From the NCBI GenBank assembly GCA_024402475.1, contig JAKSTQ010000007.1:31142-95141 (forward strand): a stretch of 64,000 nt of DNA. Direction: 5' to 3'. The DNA comes from Treponema sp. (GTDB lineage Bacteria; Spirochaetota; Spirochaetia; Treponematales; Treponemataceae). Positions 33,305 to 43,086 of the stretch are shown here, piece after piece. A program made the position numbers and the translations under genes. Positions within the stretch are counted from its first letter, which is position 1. Each line of letters begins with the position of its first letter. Under the pieces are notes generated by a model. That model did no database searches. It saw only the letters and a list, made by a program, of their open reading frames with translations, and was not told where the DNA came from.

Positions 33305-35851
33305 TTATTCTTCAGTCTGTTCTGCTGAATTATCTGATTGTTCAGATGATGGTGTTTGATCAGAAACTTTTGATTCAGCATCTTTTTCTGCTTTGTCTTC
33401 GTTTACAATTTTATCAAAGCCTACAAGACAGTCTGGTTCTTCAATATTAAATACACGAACACCAGAAGAGCCTGCACCCTGAACATTAATTGTACTTGCC
33501 TTAACGCGAAGTGTTTTTCCCTGTCCAGACATACATACAATTTCATCTGCATCAGAAATTGCAAGTGCTCCGATAATTTCTCCACGGCCATCAACATTTC
33601 CAAATACTCTCTGACCACCTGTTCCGCGTCCGTGAATCTTGTAATCTTCAAAGCGGGCACGTTTACCGTAACCTTTTTCTGTAAGAACAAGAATGCTTGA
33701 ATTATCTTCTACGCGGATTGCAGCTGAAAGTTCATCGCCTTCTGTAAGTTTAAGACCTTTATTTCCATGACCTGCACGACCCATTGGTCTGACATTAGAT
33801 TCATTGATTCTAAGTGCCTTACCTCTTCTGGAAATAAGAACAAGTTCATCTTTTCCATTAGAAAGAATTGTGCTGACAAGTCTATCACCTGAATCAAGTT
33901 TAATGGCACCAATACCGCGTTTCTTGGCATTTTCAAATTCTTTGACACAAGTCTTTTTAATAATACCATTTGCAGTTGCCATAAATACAAACTGATCATC
34001 AGTGAATTCCCTGAAGTTAACAACAGTTGTAATTTCTTCGTTGGCATTAATGGAAAGAATACTCTTTATATGGTCACCACGACTTGCTTTTGTTGCTTCT
34101 GAAATTTCATGAACTTTAACCCAGTAAGCTTTTCCTTCGTTTGTGATGAACATAAGAATATCGTGAGTAGAAGCAATAAAGAGCTGACTGATGTAGTCGT
34201 CTTCAACAAGAGCAGTACTGTTGCTGCCTTTGCCTCCCCTTCCCTGTGCTTTATATGCGCTCAAAGAAATACGTTTTACATAACCAAGTTTAGAAATCAT
34301 GACAACCATTTTTTCTTCTTTGATCATGTCTTCTACATTTACGGTTTCAACTTCGCCTGAAACAATTTCTGTACGGCGATCATCACCATATTTATTTACG
34401 ATATTATTTGTTTCTTCTTTTACAAGTGCAAGAATTTTTTCATGGTGAGCAAGAAGATCTTCAAGGTGTGCAATTTCAGCTCTAACTTCACCTAATTCAG
34501 CTTTAAGTTCATCAATACGCAAACTTGTAAGAACACCCAAACGAAGGTCAACGATTGCCTGAGACTGTTCTTCATCAAAACCGAATCTTTCTTCCAATCG
34601 CTTTTTGGCCATTGGTTCATCTTTACTTGAACGGATAATCTGGATAACTTCGTCAACACAGTCAACTGCCTTAATTTTTGCTTCCAGAATATGTTCGCGT
34701 TTTTTAGCTACAACAAGTTCAAACTGTGTGCGTCGTGTAATTACATTATCGCGATGATCAACAAAGCACTTGATAAGCTGTTTAAGGTTAAGAATCTTTG
34801 GACGGCCGCCAACCAGTGCAAGGTTAATGATACCGTAAGAAGACTGCAATGCTGTTTTTGCAAAAAGCTGATTCAAAACAATTTTTGCAACTACACCGCG
34901 TTTAAGGTCAACTTCAATACGAACGGCGTCACCATGAGAACCATCGTTTACTCGTTCAATTCCTTCGATTACTTTGTCGCGGGCAAGCTCACCGATTTTT
35001 GTTACAAGATCAGTTGTTCTTGTCTGGTAAGGAATTTCTGTAAAGATGATTGATTCCTTTCCTTTTGTATCTACTTCAATATTGAATTTGGCACGAACAA
35101 GAATTTTACCGCGACCGGTTCTGTAAGCATCTTTAATTCCCTTGCGGCCAAAAATTGTTCCGCCTGTAGGGAAATCCGGACCTTTAACATAAGTCATAAG
35201 ATCATCAATTGAAATTTCCGGATTATCGATAAAAGCACTTACGGCATCACCAATTTCACGCAGGTTATGTGGAGGCATATTTGTTGCCATACCAACTGCA
35301 ATACCTGTTGAACCGTTACAAAGAAGGAACGGAAAAGCACCAGGAAGAACTGTTGGTTCCTTGCGTGTATCATCAAAGTTTGGAATAAAATCTACTGTAT
35401 CTTTTTTGATGTCCGCAACCATTTCTTCGGCGATTCTGGACATCTTTGCTTCTGTATAACGGTAAGCAGCGGCTGGAGATCCGTCAATACCTCCAAAGTT
35501 TCCCTGCTTTGTAACAGGCATATAACGCAAAGAAAATGCCTGACCAAGACGAACCATTGCATCATATACTGAAGCATCACCATGTGGATGATAACGACCA
35601 AGTACGTCACCGACTACAGTGGCACATTTTTTTGTCTTTCCGCCTGATGTAAGGTTTTCTTCTGCCATAGCATAAAGAATACGGCGATGTACTGGTTTAA
35701 GACCGTCTCGAACATCAGGAAGTGCACGTTCAACAATTACTGACATTGAATAGTCAATAAATGATTTCTGCATTTCGTGTTCAATTGGTGCTGAAAGAAC
35801 GTAACCGCCTTCAGGTGTCTGTTTTTCTTCGTATTTAATATCTTCAATCAT
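33305..35851 (-). CDS. gyrA: DNA gyrase subunit A
   Basis: 848 residues, full length. The catalytic Tyr is Y132 in AAAYRYTEAKM. The gyrase-specific GyrA box appears as QGRGGKG in the C-terminal wrapping domain, separating it from ParC. The C-terminus ends in an acidic, Ser/Glu-rich tail. In the quinolone-determining region the sequence is HPHGDASVYD, so the position equivalent to E. coli Ser83 is A93; Asp87 is kept (D97). It lies 65 bases downstream of gyrB on the same strand and ends in an intrinsic terminator. Confidence 0.97.
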   Translation of the reverse strand: MIEDIKYEEKQTPEGGYVLSAPIEHEMQKSFIDYSMSVIVERALPDVRDGLKPVHRRILYAMAEENLTSGGKTKKCATVVGDVLGRYHPHGDASVYDAMVRLGQAFSLRYMPVTKQGNFGGIDGSPAAAYRYTEAKMSRIAEEMVADIKKDTVDFIPNFDDTRKEPTVLPGAFPFLLCNGSTGIAVGMATNMPPHNLREIGDAVSAFIDNPEISIDDLMTYVKGPDFPTGGTIFGRKGIKDAYRTGRGKILVRAKFNIEVDTKGKESIIFTEIPYQTRTTDLVTKIGELARDKVIEGIERVNDGSHGDAVRIEVDLKRGVVAKIVLNQLFAKTALQSSYGIINLALVGGRPKILNLKQLIKCFVDHRDNVITRRTQFELVVAKKREHILEAKIKAVDCVDEVIQIIRSSKDEPMAKKRLEERFGFDEEQSQAIVDLRLGVLTSLRIDELKAELGEVRAEIAHLEDLLAHHEKILALVKEETNNIVNKYGDDRRTEIVSGEVETVNVEDMIKEEKMVVMISKLGYVKRISLSAYKAQGRGGKGSNSTALVEDDYISQLFIASTHDILMFITNEGKAYWVKVHEISEATKASRGDHIKSILSINANEEITTVVNFREFTDDQFVFMATANGIIKKTCVKEFENAKKRGIGAIKLDSGDRLVSTILSNGKDELVLISRRGKALRINESNVRPMGRAGHGNKGLKLTEGDELSAAIRVEDNSSILVLTEKGYGKRARFEDYKIHGRGTGGQRVFGNVDGRGEIIGALAISDADEIVCMSGQGKTLRVKASTINVQGAGSSGVRVFNIEEPDCLVGFDKIVNEDKAEKDAESKVSDQTPSSEQSDNSAEQTEE

Positions 35852-35917
35852 AATTATTTCCTAACTGAATTCTTTTACCTGGTATGGGATAAAATTGAAA
35901 AAACTGTTTACTGATGA

Positions 35918-37888
35918 TTAAACATCAAGTGTTGCATAAACTGCATTTTCTTCAATGAACTCTCGGCGAGGTTCAACATCGTCACCCATAAGAATTGAAA
36001 ATACCTGATCTGCCATCTGGGCATCGGTAATTTTTACCTGCTTCATCTTACGGTTTTCTGGAGCCATTGTTGTATCGCGGAGTTCTTCCCATTCCATTTC
36101 ACCAAGACCTTTGTAACGCTGAACTTCGGCCTTGTCACGGTTTTCTCCAAGTTCTTCAAGTGCGCGGTCGCGTTCTTCATCACTGAATACAAATTTGCGG
36201 TATTTTGCTTTTTTATATTCAACTCGGTAAAGAGGCGGCATTGCTATATAAAGATGTCCATTTTCGATAATCTGAGGCATATATCTGTAGAAGAATGTCA
36301 TAAGCAAAGTTGAGATATGTGCACCGTCGACATCGGCATCGGCCATGATAATGATTTTATGATAACGGAGTTTTTCGATATTAAAGTTCTTTCCGATTCC
36401 TGTTCCAAGGGAAGCAATAACCGGCTGAAGTTTTTCGTTGTTGATTACTTTATTTGCTTCAACTTTTTCTACGTTAAGCATTTTACCCCAAAGAGGAAGA
36501 ATTGCCTGAGTTTTTGGATTACGACCCTGCTTAGCTGAACCGCCGGCAGAATCTCCTTCGACGATGTAAACTTCACATTCTTCTGGATGTTTAGAAGAAC
36601 AGTCAGCAAGTTTTCCAGGAAGCCCGAAAGAATCCATTCCGTCTTTGCGGGCAGTTTCTTCCATCTTCTTTTTCTTAAGGCGAAGAAGTGCTTCGTTAAC
36701 TGCTTTTTCAAGAATCTGATTGCAAATCTGTGGATTCTGTTCAAACCAGAGTGTAAGTTTATCTTTAACAATAGAATCAACTACTGTACGAACTTCTGTA
36801 TTTCCAAGTTTCTGTTTTGTCTGACCTTCGAACTGTGGTTCAGGTACTTTAACAGAAATAACTGCTGTAAGTCCGGAAAGAATATCTTCACTCTTAAGTT
36901 TTTCAAGTTTAACTTCTTTTCCTTTTGCAGCATTCTTTGCTTTTTCTACTTTGTTACCGTTAAGCTTTTTGTTGATCTTTTCATTTTTTTCAAGAGCTTT
37001 ATTAAGTACAAAAGTGATTGCAGATTTAAAACCGTCAAGATGAGTACCACCTTCGCGGGTATTGATGTCATTTACATAAGAAAAAAGATTTTCTTCAAAT
37101 CCATCATTGAACTGCATTGAAATATCAGCGATGATGTCGTTCTGTTCACCTGTAATAAAAACTGGTTCTTCAGGAATTACTTTTTTTCCTTCGTTAAGGA
37201 ATTTTGTATATTCGTTGATACCGCCGTCAAATTTAAGTACAAGTTCTTTTGGAGTTGCAAGTCGTTCATCACGGAAAGTAATCTGGATTCCAGGATTAAG
37301 GAATGCAAGTTCGCGAAGTCTTGTAAGAAGTGTTTCAAAATGATACTGAATTGTTTCTGTAAAAATTGTTGCGTCTGACTTCCAGCGGATTGTTGTACCT
37401 GTTCTGTCAGATGTTCCGATTTCTTTAACGCCTTCTTTACTTGGAATACCTCGTGCAAATTTTTCCTGATAGATTTTACCGTCACGATAAACAGTTGCTT
37501 CAAGCCAGTCAGAAAGTGCGTTTACGCAGGAAACACCTACACCGTGCAAACCACCTGATACTTTATATGTTGATTTATCAAATTTACCGCCGGCATGAAG
37601 TTTTGTTAAAACAAGTTCAAGTGCAGAAATTCCTGTTTTCTTATTGATATCAACAGGAATACCACGACCGTCATCTTCTACACGACAGATATCATCATGT
37701 TCAAGTGCAACAGTAATATTATGACAGAATCCAGCCATAGCTTCGTCAATACAGTTGTCGACAACTTCATATACAAGATGATGTAATCCGTTTGGACCTG
37801 TAGAACCAATATACATACCTGGTCTTTTTCTAACCGGTTCAAGACCTTCAAGAACTTGTATATTGTCTGCTGAGTAATTTTCTGCCAT
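35918..37888 (-). CDS. gyrB: DNA gyrase subunit B
   Basis: 656 residues. GHKL ATPase: NCIDEA (motif I, about 47), DDGRGIP (II), GGLHGVG (III). TOPRIM: EGDSAGGSAKQGRN with catalytic Glu, and DADVDGAHI. It pairs with GyrA to introduce negative supercoils. AAGGAAG precedes the start. It is divergent from dnaA with about 140 bases between, which presumably hold both promoters. Confidence 0.97.
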   Translation of the reverse strand: MAENYSADNIQVLEGLEPVRKRPGMYIGSTGPNGLHHLVYEVVDNCIDEAMAGFCHNITVALEHDDICRVEDDGRGIPVDINKKTGISALELVLTKLHAGGKFDKSTYKVSGGLHGVGVSCVNALSDWLEATVYRDGKIYQEKFARGIPSKEGVKEIGTSDRTGTTIRWKSDATIFTETIQYHFETLLTRLRELAFLNPGIQITFRDERLATPKELVLKFDGGINEYTKFLNEGKKVIPEEPVFITGEQNDIIADISMQFNDGFEENLFSYVNDINTREGGTHLDGFKSAITFVLNKALEKNEKINKKLNGNKVEKAKNAAKGKEVKLEKLKSEDILSGLTAVISVKVPEPQFEGQTKQKLGNTEVRTVVDSIVKDKLTLWFEQNPQICNQILEKAVNEALLRLKKKKMEETARKDGMDSFGLPGKLADCSSKHPEECEVYIVEGDSAGGSAKQGRNPKTQAILPLWGKMLNVEKVEANKVINNEKLQPVIASLGTGIGKNFNIEKLRYHKIIIMADADVDGAHISTLLMTFFYRYMPQIIENGHLYIAMPPLYRVEYKKAKYRKFVFSDEERDRALEELGENRDKAEVQRYKGLGEMEWEELRDTTMAPENRKMKQVKITDAQMADQVFSILMGDDVEPRREFIEENAVYATLDV

Positions 37889-37993
37889 TTATTTAAGCTT
37901 CCTTGATGATGATTTTTTGTATTTTTCGGATATTTTATAATTCCACGATATACAATATATATGGAAAAAAACCGCATTATTATTATAATTATC

Positions 37994-38023
37994 TTGAACA
38001 TAAAAGTAAAGTCGATTTATAAT
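37994..38023 (+). promoter_or_regulatory. Likely dnaA promoter, possibly giving a leaderless mRNA
   Basis: TTGAAC, 18 bases, perfect TATAAT at 38018-38023. The start of transcription would fall at about 38030, the dnaA ATG itself. An alternative TATAAT occurs at 37983-37988. Confidence 0.45.
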
Positions 38024-38029
38024 GTGGCC

Positions 38030-39442
38030 ATGAGCAGTCAAATTTATCTTCCATTCTGGCAGGAAGCCTTTTCACAGTTAAAACAGGAATATATCAATAA
38101 AGATGAAGAAGCTATCTTCAATGCATACGTAAAACTGGAATACATTGAAGACAAAAACGATACTATTTGTGTCAGCATTCCTTCAGAATTCATGAGAAAC
38201 AGACTGATTTCCATGGGAATAATTGATCAGCTCAACAAAAAACTTGTGGATCTTTCCGGAAACAATAACCTTAAAATTGAATTCAGTATTACTAACGCAG
38301 CAACAACAACTCCTTCTTCACCAGTATCTGCTGAACCTAAAAAAGAACCTGTAAAAACTGAAAGTTCTGCAAAAAAAACTGTTGCTGAGGATGATTCTAT
38401 TGCCCCTCACCCGCAGTTAAATAAAGAATTTACATTTGATTCCTTTGTACCTGGTGACAACAGCCTTTACGCTTACAATGCAAGTCTTGCAGCTTCTAAA
38501 AATCCAGGTAAAGCATACAATCCGATTCTTCTTTATGGACCTTCTGGTGTTGGAAAAACTCATCTGATGCATTCAATTGGAAATCAGATTTACAAAGCTA
38601 AAAAAGGAAAAGTTAAACTTGTATGTATCAGTGCTGAAACTTTTATGAGTGAATTCAGTATTGCGCTTAAAGATAAAAAAGTTCCAGGCTTTACTTCTAA
38701 ATACCGCAAAAACGATGTTTTCCTTTTGGACGACATTCAGTTCATAAACGGCAAAGAATATCTTCAGGATGAATTGTTCTACACCTTTGATGCTTTAAGT
38801 CAGATGGGTGCTCAGATGGTATTTACATGTGACCGTCCATTAAAAGAACTTACAGGAATTAAAGAACGCGTTAGAACAAGATTTGGTTCTGGCGTTTGTA
38901 TTGATATGGCTGTTCCACCTTACGAAGTAAGAATTGCCATCATCAAAAAGAAGCTTGAAATCAACAATAAAATTCTTGATGAAGAAATTATCAATTACAT
39001 TGCGAAAAATATTACTTCAAGTGTTCGTGAACTGGAAGCTGCCGTTAAAAAAGCCTGGGGTTACGAAGAACTTATTGGTAAAAAATTAACTATTGATATT
39101 ATCAAGGAACTTCTTCAGGACATTATCGAAAGTGACAAAGCTGTAAACATTACAATCGATACAATTTTTAAAGTAATCTCTGATGTTGAAAATATTTCTG
39201 TTTCTGATCTTAAAGGTCCTAAAAGAAATAAATCAATTTCTGAAAGCCGTCAGATTGCTGTTTACCTTACCCGTGAACTTCTTGATTATTCTACTAATGA
39301 AATTGGAATTGAATTTGGTGGTCGTGACCATTCAACAATTTTGACTTCTTACAATAAAGTTGCTGACAGAATTAAGATTGACCCATCTTTTGAAGCCCGT
39401 ATCAAGAACATTATGCAGGCTATCAAGGATTATAAAAAATAA
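38030..39442 (+). CDS. dnaA: Chromosomal replication initiator DnaA
   Basis: 470 residues from the ATG at 38030 (MSSQIYLPFWQEAF). An in-frame extension back to 37961 is hydrophobic Ile-rich and overlaps the promoter, so it was not used. Domain I is residues 1-85, a Ser/Lys-rich linker follows, then the AAA+ domain with GPSGVGKTH (about 170) and FLLDDIQF (Walker B), and the C-terminal DnaA-box-binding helix-turn-helix with GGRDHSTILTSY. It binds DnaA boxes and opens oriC. No Shine-Dalgarno is visible. Confidence 0.95.
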   Translation: MSSQIYLPFWQEAFSQLKQEYINKDEEAIFNAYVKLEYIEDKNDTICVSIPSEFMRNRLISMGIIDQLNKKLVDLSGNNNLKIEFSITNAATTTPSSPVSAEPKKEPVKTESSAKKTVAEDDSIAPHPQLNKEFTFDSFVPGDNSLYAYNASLAASKNPGKAYNPILLYGPSGVGKTHLMHSIGNQIYKAKKGKVKLVCISAETFMSEFSIALKDKKVPGFTSKYRKNDVFLLDDIQFINGKEYLQDELFYTFDALSQMGAQMVFTCDRPLKELTGIKERVRTRFGSGVCIDMAVPPYEVRIAIIKKKLEINNKILDEEIINYIAKNITSSVRELEAAVKKAWGYEELIGKKLTIDIIKELLQDIIESDKAVNITIDTIFKVISDVENISVSDLKGPKRNKSISESRQIAVYLTRELLDYSTNEIGIEFGGRDHSTILTSYNKVADRIKIDPSFEARIKNIMQAIKDYKK

Positions 39443-39708
39443 ATTGAATTATTTATAAAAATAGTTAATAATAAGAGGAATACTTGTTGACAAATGGTGG
39501 AAAGTTTTTGCCTGTGTTGAAAAGTTAATAACCTGTGGAATAAATTCAATGAGTTTTCCACAAGCTAATTTGTTATATTATTAAGATTTACATAAGTTTT
39601 AATCATTATTAACAGACCTTAATACTATTACTACTAAATTTATAAAATTTAGTAAAATTTAAGAAATGTGCATAATTATGCAGAATTCAAGATTTCAAGG
39701 AGAACCTT
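39443..39708. other. dnaA-dnaN intergenic region, second candidate oriC element
   Basis: 266 AT-rich bases with DnaA-like boxes TATTCCACA (inverted, 39534-39542) and TTTTCCACA (39554-39562). About 60 bases on, the leftward strand reads TTAGTAGTAATAGTATT (39622-39636 region), resembling a DnaA-trio unwinding motif, next to the inverted repeat AAATTTATAAAATTT. dnaN has a good AAGGAG at the end of the region. Confidence 0.5.
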
Positions 39709-40812
39709 ATGAAATTTACATTTGATCGCGATGCAATGATTAAAGAAATTGCAGTTACTCAGGAAATTGTTAATAACAAAAGTCCACTTTCAATTCTTGC
39801 AAATATTCTTTTGATTGCTGAAAATAATACTCTTACTATTAAAGCGACAAATGCTTCTGGAAGCTTTATGACAAAACTTCCGGTTGATATCCAGGAACCA
39901 GGTGTAACAACAATTTTCTGTGATAAGTTCATGAGTATTCTTAGTGCTCTTCCTTCTGGTGAAGTTGAATTCAATCAGAATGGAATTACAGTTGATATCA
40001 AACCTTTTGCAACAAAAGATCAGTTCCAGCTTAAAAGCATGGCAAGCGAAAAATTCCCTGAAATTCCTTCTGCTGAAGGTGCAACATTCTTTGAAGTTTC
40101 TTCTAAAGAATTTAAAGAACTTGTAAGCCAGACAATTTTTGCTGTTTCTGAAGAAAACTCAAGATTCTTCTTAACTGGTGTTTATCTTGAAAAAGCTGAT
40201 GATAAACTTATCATGGTTGCAACTGATGGTCATCGCCTTTCTTATGCTGAAAAAGAAATTGCTCAGGGAATCAGTGATTTCAATTCATCTATTATTCCTA
40301 CTAAAGTTCTTTACAGCGTAATTAAAAATGCTCCTTCTGAAGGAAATATTTTTATTTCTGTTCAGGAAAAACTTATTTTCTTTAAGTTTGGTAATTATGA
40401 ATATTCTTCACTTTTGATTGATGGAAAATATCCTAACTATAGAAGTGTAATTCCTGCTAACCAGACAAACTCTTTTGAAATCGATAAAAAAGAATTTGAA
40501 TCTGCACTTAAAAGAATTACAATCATGGTTGATAAAAAAGGTGCAAGAGTTCTCTTTAAACTTGAATCTGGAAAACTTACTCTTCTCTCTCCTGATTCTG
40601 ATCTTGGTAAAGCTCAATCAGAAATTCCTTGTAAATACGAAGGTGAAGGTCTTGTAATGGCTCTTAACCCTGTTTATGTAGAAGAACCTCTTAAGGTTAT
40701 TGATACTGACAGAATCGTATTTGAATTTACAGAATCTTCTAAAGCAGTTACTTTGAGACCAGAACCTGCTGCGGATTATTTCCATGTCATCATGACGATG
40801 AATGTTGAGTAA
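39709..40812 (+). CDS. dnaN: DNA polymerase III beta sliding clamp
   Basis: 367 residues, the usual three repeated clamp domains. Recognisable blocks include SPLSILANILLIAE near the N-terminus, ATDGHRLSYAEKEI (about 167-180) and the C-terminal partner-binding region. It tethers the polymerase and many repair proteins to DNA. Its stop overlaps the recF start by one base (TAATG), so the two are translationally coupled. Confidence 0.96.
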   Translation: MKFTFDRDAMIKEIAVTQEIVNNKSPLSILANILLIAENNTLTIKATNASGSFMTKLPVDIQEPGVTTIFCDKFMSILSALPSGEVEFNQNGITVDIKPFATKDQFQLKSMASEKFPEIPSAEGATFFEVSSKEFKELVSQTIFAVSEENSRFFLTGVYLEKADDKLIMVATDGHRLSYAEKEIAQGISDFNSSIIPTKVLYSVIKNAPSEGNIFISVQEKLIFFKFGNYEYSSLLIDGKYPNYRSVIPANQTNSFEIDKKEFESALKRITIMVDKKGARVLFKLESGKLTLLSPDSDLGKAQSEIPCKYEGEGLVMALNPVYVEEPLKVIDTDRIVFEFTESSKAVTLRPEPAADYFHVIMTMNVE

Positions 40813-41915
40813 TGCCGTTTTTAAATCTTTCGTTTTGTAATTTCCGCAATCTTGCAAATGATAAAATAGACCTTCTTTCTAAGGAGGTCTATTTTGTTGG
40901 TAAGAATGGTCAGGGAAAAAGTAATTTACTTGAATCTCTCTATTATTGTGCTTATGGAAATTCTTTCAGAACACGTGCTGATGCAGAAATTGTCCGAAAA
41001 GGTGAATCCAGTTTCAGCATTCGTTCTATGTTTCAGGATGCTAATGAAAATTTAAAAACCATTGATGTCTTTAGTGAAAACGGAAAAAAGCGCATTGAAA
41101 AAAACGGAAAAATAATCAAAGACAGAAAAGATCTTATCAATACCATGCCGGTAATTTTATTCTGCCATGATGATATGGAATTTGTTACCGGTGATCCTGG
41201 CCGCCGCCGTTTTTTTATTGACCAGTGTCTGAGTCTTTATGACGCGATGTATATTGATTTAATCCGTCGTTACAGAATTGTTTTAAAAAGCAGAAATACT
41301 ATATTAAAAGAACAGAAATATGAAATGCTTGCGGTTTATGATATTCAGCTGGCTCAGGCCGGTCTTGAAATTCAAAGAAAGCGTAAGAATGCAATTTTTC
41401 AGTTTAATCAGATTTTTTCCCGCCTGTATGCTGAAATCTCAGGGATTGAGGGCGTGAAAATATATTATTCGCCAAGCTGGAAGGAATTTCCGGAAGGCGC
41501 TGGCACGCGGTTTCCGTCGGAAACCGAAGTACTGAAAGTACTTGAGGCAAAACAGGCACAGGATAAGGTTATGGGAACCACTATGTCTGGGCCGCATAGA
41601 GACAGGATTACTTTTGTAAAAGACGGGGTGCAGTTTGTGCCTGTTGCCTCGACGGGCCAGCGCCGTTTAGCCGCTTTGTTACTGCGTGTGTCGCAAGCGG
41701 TTTATTATAGTCAGCTCACAAATGAAAAGCCTATTCTGCTGATGGATGATGTTATGCTTGAACTTGATCCGGATAAGCGCGAAAAACTTACTGTTATGCT
41801 GCCGGAATACGATCAGCTTTTCTGTACTTTTTTGCCTGGCGAACCATACGAAAGATATAAACGCACTACTACAAGAATTTATGAAATTGAGGAGGGACAC
41901 TGGCATGAAAAATGA
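40812..41915 (+). CDS. recF: DNA replication and repair protein RecF
   Basis: 367 residues. Walker A GKNGQGKSNLLESLYY (about 31-46), ABC-type signature VASTGQRRLAALLL (about 280) and Walker B ILLMDDVMLELDP (about 310) are complete. RecF helps load RecA at gaps. It overlaps dnaN by one base and the DUF721 gene by 11 bases. G+C content rises noticeably in the second half of the gene. Confidence 0.95.
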   Translation: MPFLNLSFCNFRNLANDKIDLLSKEVYFVGKNGQGKSNLLESLYYCAYGNSFRTRADAEIVRKGESSFSIRSMFQDANENLKTIDVFSENGKKRIEKNGKIIKDRKDLINTMPVILFCHDDMEFVTGDPGRRRFFIDQCLSLYDAMYIDLIRRYRIVLKSRNTILKEQKYEMLAVYDIQLAQAGLEIQRKRKNAIFQFNQIFSRLYAEISGIEGVKIYYSPSWKEFPEGAGTRFPSETEVLKVLEAKQAQDKVMGTTMSGPHRDRITFVKDGVQFVPVASTGQRRLAALLLRVSQAVYYSQLTNEKPILLMDDVMLELDPDKREKLTVMLPEYDQLFCTFLPGEPYERYKRTTTRIYEIEEGHWHEK

Positions 41916-42453
41916 TGAACTTGAAGTTTTTTCTTCTGTAATGGACAACGTTTTTAATAATTTAAAAAATCCTGCTTCGCAGGAAAACCAGATAAAAAAT
42001 GCCTGGACCGTCACTCTCAGTAAAATTAAAGTTTACGGTGAAGGTAAACAGCACTTTGGAGAAAAACTCGCCCAGCATTCCCGTATTATCGAATTAAAAA
42101 ACGGTATTCTTCTTGTAGAAGCTGATCATCCGGGATGGATTCAATATTTAAATACTTACAAAAATTTTATTCTGAATGGCCTTAAAATGAAAATTCCGCA
42201 GCTTAAAATTACTAATCTGGCATTCAGACTTAAAGGCAACGAGTTTAATCTTTCGCCGACTTTTGAAGAACAGATTCAGAAAAATCGGGAAGAAATGCTT
42301 AAAAAACTGGATGATGATCAGAAAATCCTTGATAACACTGCAAATTCTGCCGAAAATAATAACTCTGGTGATAATCTCCCTGATGATCTCAAAAACCGCC
42401 TTGAACGCTTAAAACAGCAGATGGCTGAGGATGAGAAAACAAGGGTTCATTAG
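41905..42453 (+). CDS. DUF721 protein at the dnaA locus
   Basis: 182 residues from the ATG at 41905, which has GGAGGGA just upstream; a longer frame reaching into recF was rejected. The DUF721 region covers about 15-110 (ENQIKNAWTVTLSKI, then LLVEADHPGWIQYLNTYKNFIL), with a charged coiled C-terminus. Genes of this family follow recF in many bacteria, including T. pallidum. They are suggested to bind the replication machinery, but the biochemical role is not settled. Confidence 0.85.
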   Translation: MKNDELEVFSSVMDNVFNNLKNPASQENQIKNAWTVTLSKIKVYGEGKQHFGEKLAQHSRIIELKNGILLVEADHPGWIQYLNTYKNFILNGLKMKIPQLKITNLAFRLKGNEFNLSPTFEEQIQKNREEMLKKLDDDQKILDNTANSAENNNSGDNLPDDLKNRLERLKQQMAEDEKTRVH

Positions 42454-42483
42454 TTGACCAATGGTCGAAAATAATGATATATT
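42454..42483 (+). promoter_or_regulatory. Likely rpmH promoter
   Basis: TTGACC, 18 bases, TATATT, directly after the DUF721 stop. Confidence 0.45.
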
Positions 42484-42513
42484 CACTTACTACTATCTTT
42501 AGTAAAAATTTTT

Positions 42514-42526
42514 GGGGCTACGCCCC
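42514..42526 (+). promoter_or_regulatory. Leader hairpin upstream of rpmH
   Basis: GGGGC-TAC-GCCCC with TTTA behind it, 24 bases before the rpmH ATG. It could act as a weak attenuator or protect the 5' end. Confidence 0.4.
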
Positions 42527-42549
42527 TTTATGAATAAGGAGTATATGTT

Positions 42550-42705
42550 ATGAAAAGAACATATCAGCCAAGTAAAGTTAAACGTAACAGAAAATTTGGT
42601 TTCCGTGCTCGCATGGCAACAAAAGGTGGACGTAAAGTTCTTTCTCGCCGCCGCGCTAAGGGACGCAAGAAGCTCTCAGTTTGCGACGAAAAGAAGAAGT
42701 ACTAA
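42550..42705 (+). CDS. rpmH: Ribosomal protein bL34
   Basis: 51 residues. [20 protein letters not shown] is the hallmark start, followed by [20 protein letters not shown]. The short C-terminal extension [12 protein letters not shown] is longer than in most bacteria (44-46 residues). AAGGAG lies upstream. It sits before rnpA, the nearly universal order. Confidence 0.97.
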   Translation: MKRTYQPSKVKRNRKFGFRARMATKGGRKVLSRRRAKGRKKLSVCDEKKKY

Positions 42706-42723
42706 TCTTTAATTAAAGATACC

Positions 42724-43086
42724 ATGAGAACAGACTTGGCAATAACAGGAACTCTTTCCAGAAAGGAAATGATTAAAAACCCTGTTGAGTTTCATAATCT
42801 GTTTAAAACTGGGAAAAGACAAAGTATTCCGGGCGCAAAATTGTTTTATTTAGAAAATAATTCAGATTGCAACCGGATTGCTTTTCCACTTCCCCGTGGC
42901 TATGGAAATGCTGTTGAGCGCAATACCAGTAAGCGCTATAGCCGAGAAGCTTATCGATTAACAAAAACATTCCTGAACACCGGGTATGATATTCTATTCT
43001 TAGTTTACCCTGGAAACGACTCGTTCAGCACAAGGTGTGTTCAATTTCGTACATTATGTAAAAAGGCTGGATTAATTAAAGAATGA
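42724..43086 (+). CDS. rnpA: Ribonuclease P protein component
   Basis: 120 residues. The RNA-binding signature [17 protein letters not shown] (about 61-77) corresponds to the family RNR motif, and [22 protein letters not shown] is the usual N-terminal block. It assists the RNase P RNA in 5' tRNA maturation. Its stop overlaps the yidD start (ATGA). Confidence 0.93.
   Translation: MRTDLAITGTLSRKEMIKNPVEFHNLFKTGKRQSIPGAKLFYLENNSDCNRIAFPLPRGYGNAVERNTSKRYSREAYRLTKTFLNTGYDILFLVYPGNDSFSTRCVQFRTLCKKAGLIKE

Noticed and set aside
37961..38029. N-terminal extension of DnaA by 23 residues
   Set aside because: Ile-rich, overlaps the promoter, and DnaA domain I begins at MSSQIYLPFW.
39534..39562. Single firm oriC call at dnaA-dnaN
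   Set aside because: Boxes here are only near-consensus; the cluster at 31.0 kb is at least as strong, so neither is given as the sole origin.
41746..41904. N-terminal extension of the DUF721 protein into recF
   Set aside because: It reads recF coding sequence out of frame; ATG 41905 has a strong GGAGGGA.
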